Shown here one piece after another: positions 62,694 through 64,000 of a DNA stretch of 64,000 nt (the first letter of the stretch is position 1; every line of letters begins with the position of its first letter). This stretch comes from G963665925 sp963676345 (GTDB lineage Bacteria > Bacillota > Clostridia > Peptostreptococcales > Acidaminobacteraceae). A program made the position numbers and the translations under genes. Location: the NCBI GenBank assembly GCA_963676345.2, contig CAXXTS010000002.1:682001-746000 (forward strand). Direction: 5' to 3'. The notes under the pieces are model-generated. The model was not told the origin of the DNA and did not search any database. It was given only the letters and a program-made list of their open reading frames with translations.

Positions 62694-62753
62694 ACTGTAT
62701 GTTATATAAATGAGAATAGCAAGCTCAACACTAAAGCCTTCCGCTGTCTTTCA

Positions 62754-63446
62754 TTAAAAGCCAAGGCCCTGCCATAGGTATGTGAACTGCATTACAATTA
62801 CCAGCGCTGGCAGCATATTGACAAGGTTCATATCAATAACTTTTGCCAGCTTAAGGCCAGCCGCCAATGTGATTACGCCCCCGCAGGCCTTAAAATCACT
62901 GAGCATTGCACTGTTTAAAAGGGGCACAATAATTGAACCACTATAAAAACAAATCAAGCCTACTCCAAGTTGGGGAATTGCTGCTGTCGACACGAGGTAG
63001 CCCGATGACGCACCAAAAATCATGGCCGTAAAAAAGTCCATTATTGCCTTTGCAATAAGGACACTTCCGTCGCCTGTAAAGCCTTCGTTTAAGGCTCCAA
63101 ATATCCCCGTCCCGCTGAAGCAGAAGAGGGTAAATACAATAACCAATGCATTTATTTTTTCTTCGTTTGAACCACCTGTTTTTTCAAGTAGCAAGTGGAT
63201 TCTTGCTCTTAGATGCGTTTCCAGTTTTAAAAGTTCACCCACAATGGTTCCAAGAATGATTGCCAGTATTACAGGGGCTAAGTTGACCAGCTTTGAAATA
63301 AGGAAAACACTGATTGTTACAGCGCAAAGACCAAAAACAGTTGGCAGTTGATTGATCAACCGACTTGGTATTCTGCTCTTCAACCAGGCGCCGAGCAGGC
63401 CCCCAAGCAAAACACCCGTGCAATTGATTATAAGTCCAATAGGCAT
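62754..63446 (-). CDS. DUF554 (YdfK-type) membrane protein
   Basis: The protein has 230 residues and about seven hydrophobic segments. It begins GLIINCTGVLLGGLLGAWL and contains GTIVGELLKLE and FCFSGTGIFGALNEG, all typical of DUF554. Its transport or other role is not known. It lies between the M20 peptidase and a GntR/FCD regulator, with no clear functional link. Confidence 0.88.
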   Translation of the reverse strand: MPIGLIINCTGVLLGGLLGAWLKSRIPSRLINQLPTVFGLCAVTISVFLISKLVNLAPVILAIILGTIVGELLKLETHLRARIHLLLEKTGGSNEEKINALVIVFTLFCFSGTGIFGALNEGFTGDGSVLIAKAIMDFFTAMIFGASSGYLVSTAAIPQLGVGLICFYSGSIIVPLLNSAMLSDFKACGGVITLAAGLKLAKVIDMNLVNMLPALVIVMQFTYLWQGLGF

Positions 63447-63572
63447 AGTGTACCTTCACTTTCTAGTATGTATTATGTCGCAATGAATTTTAGAAATAGC
63501 CGTGTATATTTACCCTTGATTATAGCATAACAATGCGCAGTCTTTCCCTTTTGTAAAGACTTTCTCTACTTT

Positions 63573-63600
63573 CAAAAAAAAAGCCCATAATGTATGGACT
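63573..63600 (-). terminator. Terminator of the FCD regulator gene
   Basis: A GYCCATA/TATGGRC stem with an ATG loop lies directly after the stop codon and is followed on the minus strand by T9. Confidence 0.78.
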
Positions 63601-63601
63601 T

Positions 63602-64000
63602 TTAGATAGATAATGCTTTTCTGAAAGACTCTCGATGTGCGCTCACTTGAAATTTTAATGCTTCGACATCTTTTTTATCGAGTGCCTCTAAAATGTTCTT
63701 ATGTTCGATGATTACATCCTGTACACGGTTGCCCAAGTGTATTGAAAATTTTCTATACGTTTTCATCAACATATGAAAATCTTTAAGCAATTTCTCAATG
63801 AGCCGACTCTGGCTTAACTCATATATTTTCCAGTGAAACTTAGTATCCAGTTCAAGAACCTTAGGTATGTTGCCTTTCATATAGTAAAATTCCATTAGAT
63901 CATACACTTCACGAAGTTCGTGTAAATCAAGTGGTGTACAGTTTTCAACCGCCCGTTCAATTGATGCAACTTCTATCGCAACCATTGTCTCTGCAATGTC
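63602..64000 (-). CDS. GntR-family regulator, FCD domain, partial
   Basis: The frame is open to the right edge, so the N-terminal helix-turn-helix is outside the window. The visible 132 residues (from DIAETMVAIEVASIERA) form an all-helical FCD ligand-binding domain: LDTKFHWKIYELSQSRLI and the C-terminal HKNILEALDKKDVEALKFQVSAHRE, in which Asp and His residues usually bind a metal. FCD regulators respond to organic or amino acids. Its target may lie to the right of the window. Confidence 0.85.
   Translation of the reverse strand, partial: DIAETMVAIEVASIERAVENCTPLDLHELREVYDLMEFYYMKGNIPKVLELDTKFHWKIYELSQSRLIEKLLKDFHMLMKTYRKFSIHLGNRVQDVIIEHKNILEALDKKDVEALKFQVSAHRESFRKALSI

Overview
The window looks like part of the chromosome of an anaerobic, amino-acid-fermenting member of the Clostridia (Firmicutes). 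The grounds are strong GGAGG ribosome-binding sites, moderate-to-low GC, and homologues of glutamate mutase, a biotin-dependent Na+-pumping acyl-CoA decarboxylase, TRAP transporters, HutP, RocB and NhaC-type carriers. A Fusibacter/Acidaminobacter-like fermenter would fit, but this is inference only. Nearly all genes lie on the minus strand. No rRNA, tRNA, transposase, integrase or CRISPR array was recognised.

Layout. 1-3.6 kb: glutamate mutase genes glmS and glmL (the latter cut by the window edge), a GntR regulator and citG, which fits the methylaspartate route of glutamate fermentation. 3.7-6.0 kb: polar amino-acid ABC importer. 6.4-8.3 kb: GGDEF/EAL gene broken by a frameshift. 8.5-10.2 kb: MerR regulator and ferredoxin-type aldo/keto reductase with a textbook MerR promoter. 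10.5-11.3 kb: MogA/MoaB protein followed by 70-bp repeats and a long perfect hairpin. 11.3-23.0 kb: LacI-controlled catabolic locus. One arm holds an acylating aldehyde dehydrogenase, a ThDP enzyme, a TRAP transporter and an AroE-like dehydrogenase. The other holds an HMG-CoA-lyase-like enzyme and a xylose-isomerase-like TIM barrel, with type II dehydroquinase beside it. Four copies of one palindrome flank the regulator gene. 23.1-29.4 kb: a second long-hairpin element, MarR/nitroreductase, HutP-like protein, TrpX-type ABC transporter with an unidentified structured leader, and a GNAT protein.

29.6-39.2 kb: an operon with a sigma-54 promoter encoding acylating aldehyde dehydrogenase, class III aminotransferase, four-subunit Na+-translocating (methyl)malonyl-CoA-type decarboxylase and a 3-hydroxyisobutyryl-CoA hydrolase-like enzyme, followed by a sigma-54 activator. 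Together they suggest oxidation of a beta-amino acid to an acyl-CoA with energy conserved as a Na+ gradient. 39.5-48.5 kb: eight tightly packed signalling genes (HD-GYP, two hybrid kinases, Hpt, histidine-less Hpt paralogue, receiver, OmpR regulator, orphan binding protein). 48.7-55.4 kb: a further kinase, a chemoreceptor, ArsA-like ATPase, CstA and two unknown proteins. 55.8-62.6 kb: NtrC-type regulator and binding-protein-domain kinase, an NhaC-type carrier with a near-consensus sigma-54 promoter, and a RocB-like peptidase. 62.7-64.0 kb: DUF554 membrane protein and a partial FCD-type GntR regulator.

Starts were chosen from Shine-Dalgarno spacing, so several differ from the longest reading frame. 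Functions are homology judgements by eye; no database search was run.
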